Assembly (NCBI GenBank): GCA_035532755.1
Contig: DATKQI010000264.1
Location: 1 to 12,491 of the forward strand
Direction of reading: 5' to 3'
DNA from: DATKQI01 sp035532755
GTDB taxonomy: Bacteria > Pseudomonadota > Alphaproteobacteria > Acetobacterales > Acetobacteraceae
Length of the DNA stretch: 12,491 nt
Shown here piece by piece: positions 12,320-12,491 of the stretch. The translations under genes were made by a program, and so were the position numbers. The notes beneath the pieces were generated by a model. It worked only from the letters and a program-made list of their open reading frames with translations, ran no database searches and had not been told where the DNA came from. The stretch's first letter is position 1. Every line of letters begins with the position of its first letter.

Positions 12320-12491
12320 TCATCGGCTGGCGACCCCCCAGACGGCGAACAGGTAGCGGCGGACGAGGAAGATGAAGAGCACCGAGGGCAGGATGAGCAG
12401 CAGCCCGCCGGCGAACTGCACATGCAGCGGGGATTCCGAGAGCACCGCGAGCAGGAAGGCGGTGAGCGTGCGGTTGCGCAAGGTCAGCACC
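12320..12491 (-). CDS. Sugar ABC transporter permease (MalG/UgpE type), C-terminal end only
   Basis: The minus-strand frame entering from the right edge is open for 56 codons and ends at TGA 12322-12320. It reads from VLTLRNRTLTAFLLAVLSES through a last transmembrane helix (GGLLLILPSVLFIFLVRRYL) to VWGVASR. The ending helix followed by an R-R/Q-Y-L motif and a short cytoplasmic tail is characteristic of the second permease of carbohydrate uptake family 1 importers. The EAA loop and all earlier helices are outside the window. A gap of 28 nt with a good Shine-Dalgarno separates it from the ATPase gene, so the genes belong to one operon, whose solute-binding protein and other permease are presumably further right. 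Confidence 0.85.
   Translation of the reverse strand, partial: VLTLRNRTLTAFLLAVLSESPLHVQFAGGLLLILPSVLFIFLVRRYLFAVWGVASR

Noticed and set aside
1..12491. CRISPR arrays, tRNA or rRNA genes, known riboswitches
   Set aside because: No regularly spaced repeats, cloverleaf-type sequences or conserved RNA motifs were seen on either strand.

Overview
The window is very GC-rich (roughly 70% by eye) and densely coded. Gene content and codon use point to an alphaproteobacterium, most likely of the Acetobacteraceae/Rhodospirillales type. The main reasons are a DUF2125 protein, an MJ0042 zinc-ribbon protein divergent from ftsE, the order ftsE-ftsX-ydcF-plsC-DUF2125, and a cyanide-insensitive type bd oxidase with a DUF2474 microprotein. 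The assignment is inference; no rRNA or tRNA is present to confirm it.

Layout. (1) 1-526: 3' part of an IS1182-type transposase running in from the left edge, then about 130 bp of probable IS tail. (2) 527-1762, minus strand: a compact three-gene unit of a YciI/DGPF protein, a 58-residue CPLC membrane microprotein and a DUF899 thioredoxin-fold protein. (3) 1953-4501, minus strand: cydA (CIO type), cydB and a 32-residue DUF2474 protein. A clear rho-independent terminator lies downstream, and a near-consensus FNR/ANR box lies at the cydA start. (4) 4634-4939, minus strand: a lone ACT-domain protein resembling acetolactate synthase small subunits. (5) 5097-9388, minus strand: the envelope cluster ftsE, ftsX, ydcF-like, plsC and a DUF2125 protein; the first four overlap one another. 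(6) 9509-9937, plus strand: a zinc-ribbon membrane protein, divergent from ftsE and convergent, with a 1-nt gap, to the next gene. (7) 9939-12491, minus strand: a sugar ABC transporter (3' end of a permease and the MalK/UgpC-type ATPase) followed by a cytoplasmic GH63/mannosylglycerate-hydrolase-like enzyme.

How the parts work together. The CIO unit is a complete quinol oxidase with its small accessory subunit, but no cydDC assembly transporter is in view. The ftsEX-ydcF-plsC-DUF2125 block is an envelope and division neighbourhood. The right-hand block looks like import of an oligosaccharide or glycosylated compatible solute, followed by intracellular hydrolysis. The DUF899 unit has two proteins that each carry a CXXC motif, which may indicate a small redox system; this is the least-described part of the window.

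No gene-free stretch exceeds 300 bp. The larger gaps are 1763-1952 (terminator plus a candidate operator), 4940-5096 (hairpin and palindrome), 6171-6308 (nothing recognised), 4502-4633 (FNR-like box) and 9389-9508 (divergent promoter region, no clear motif). Long open frames on the strand opposite cydAB, ftsEX and the other GC-rich genes are shadows and are not annotated.
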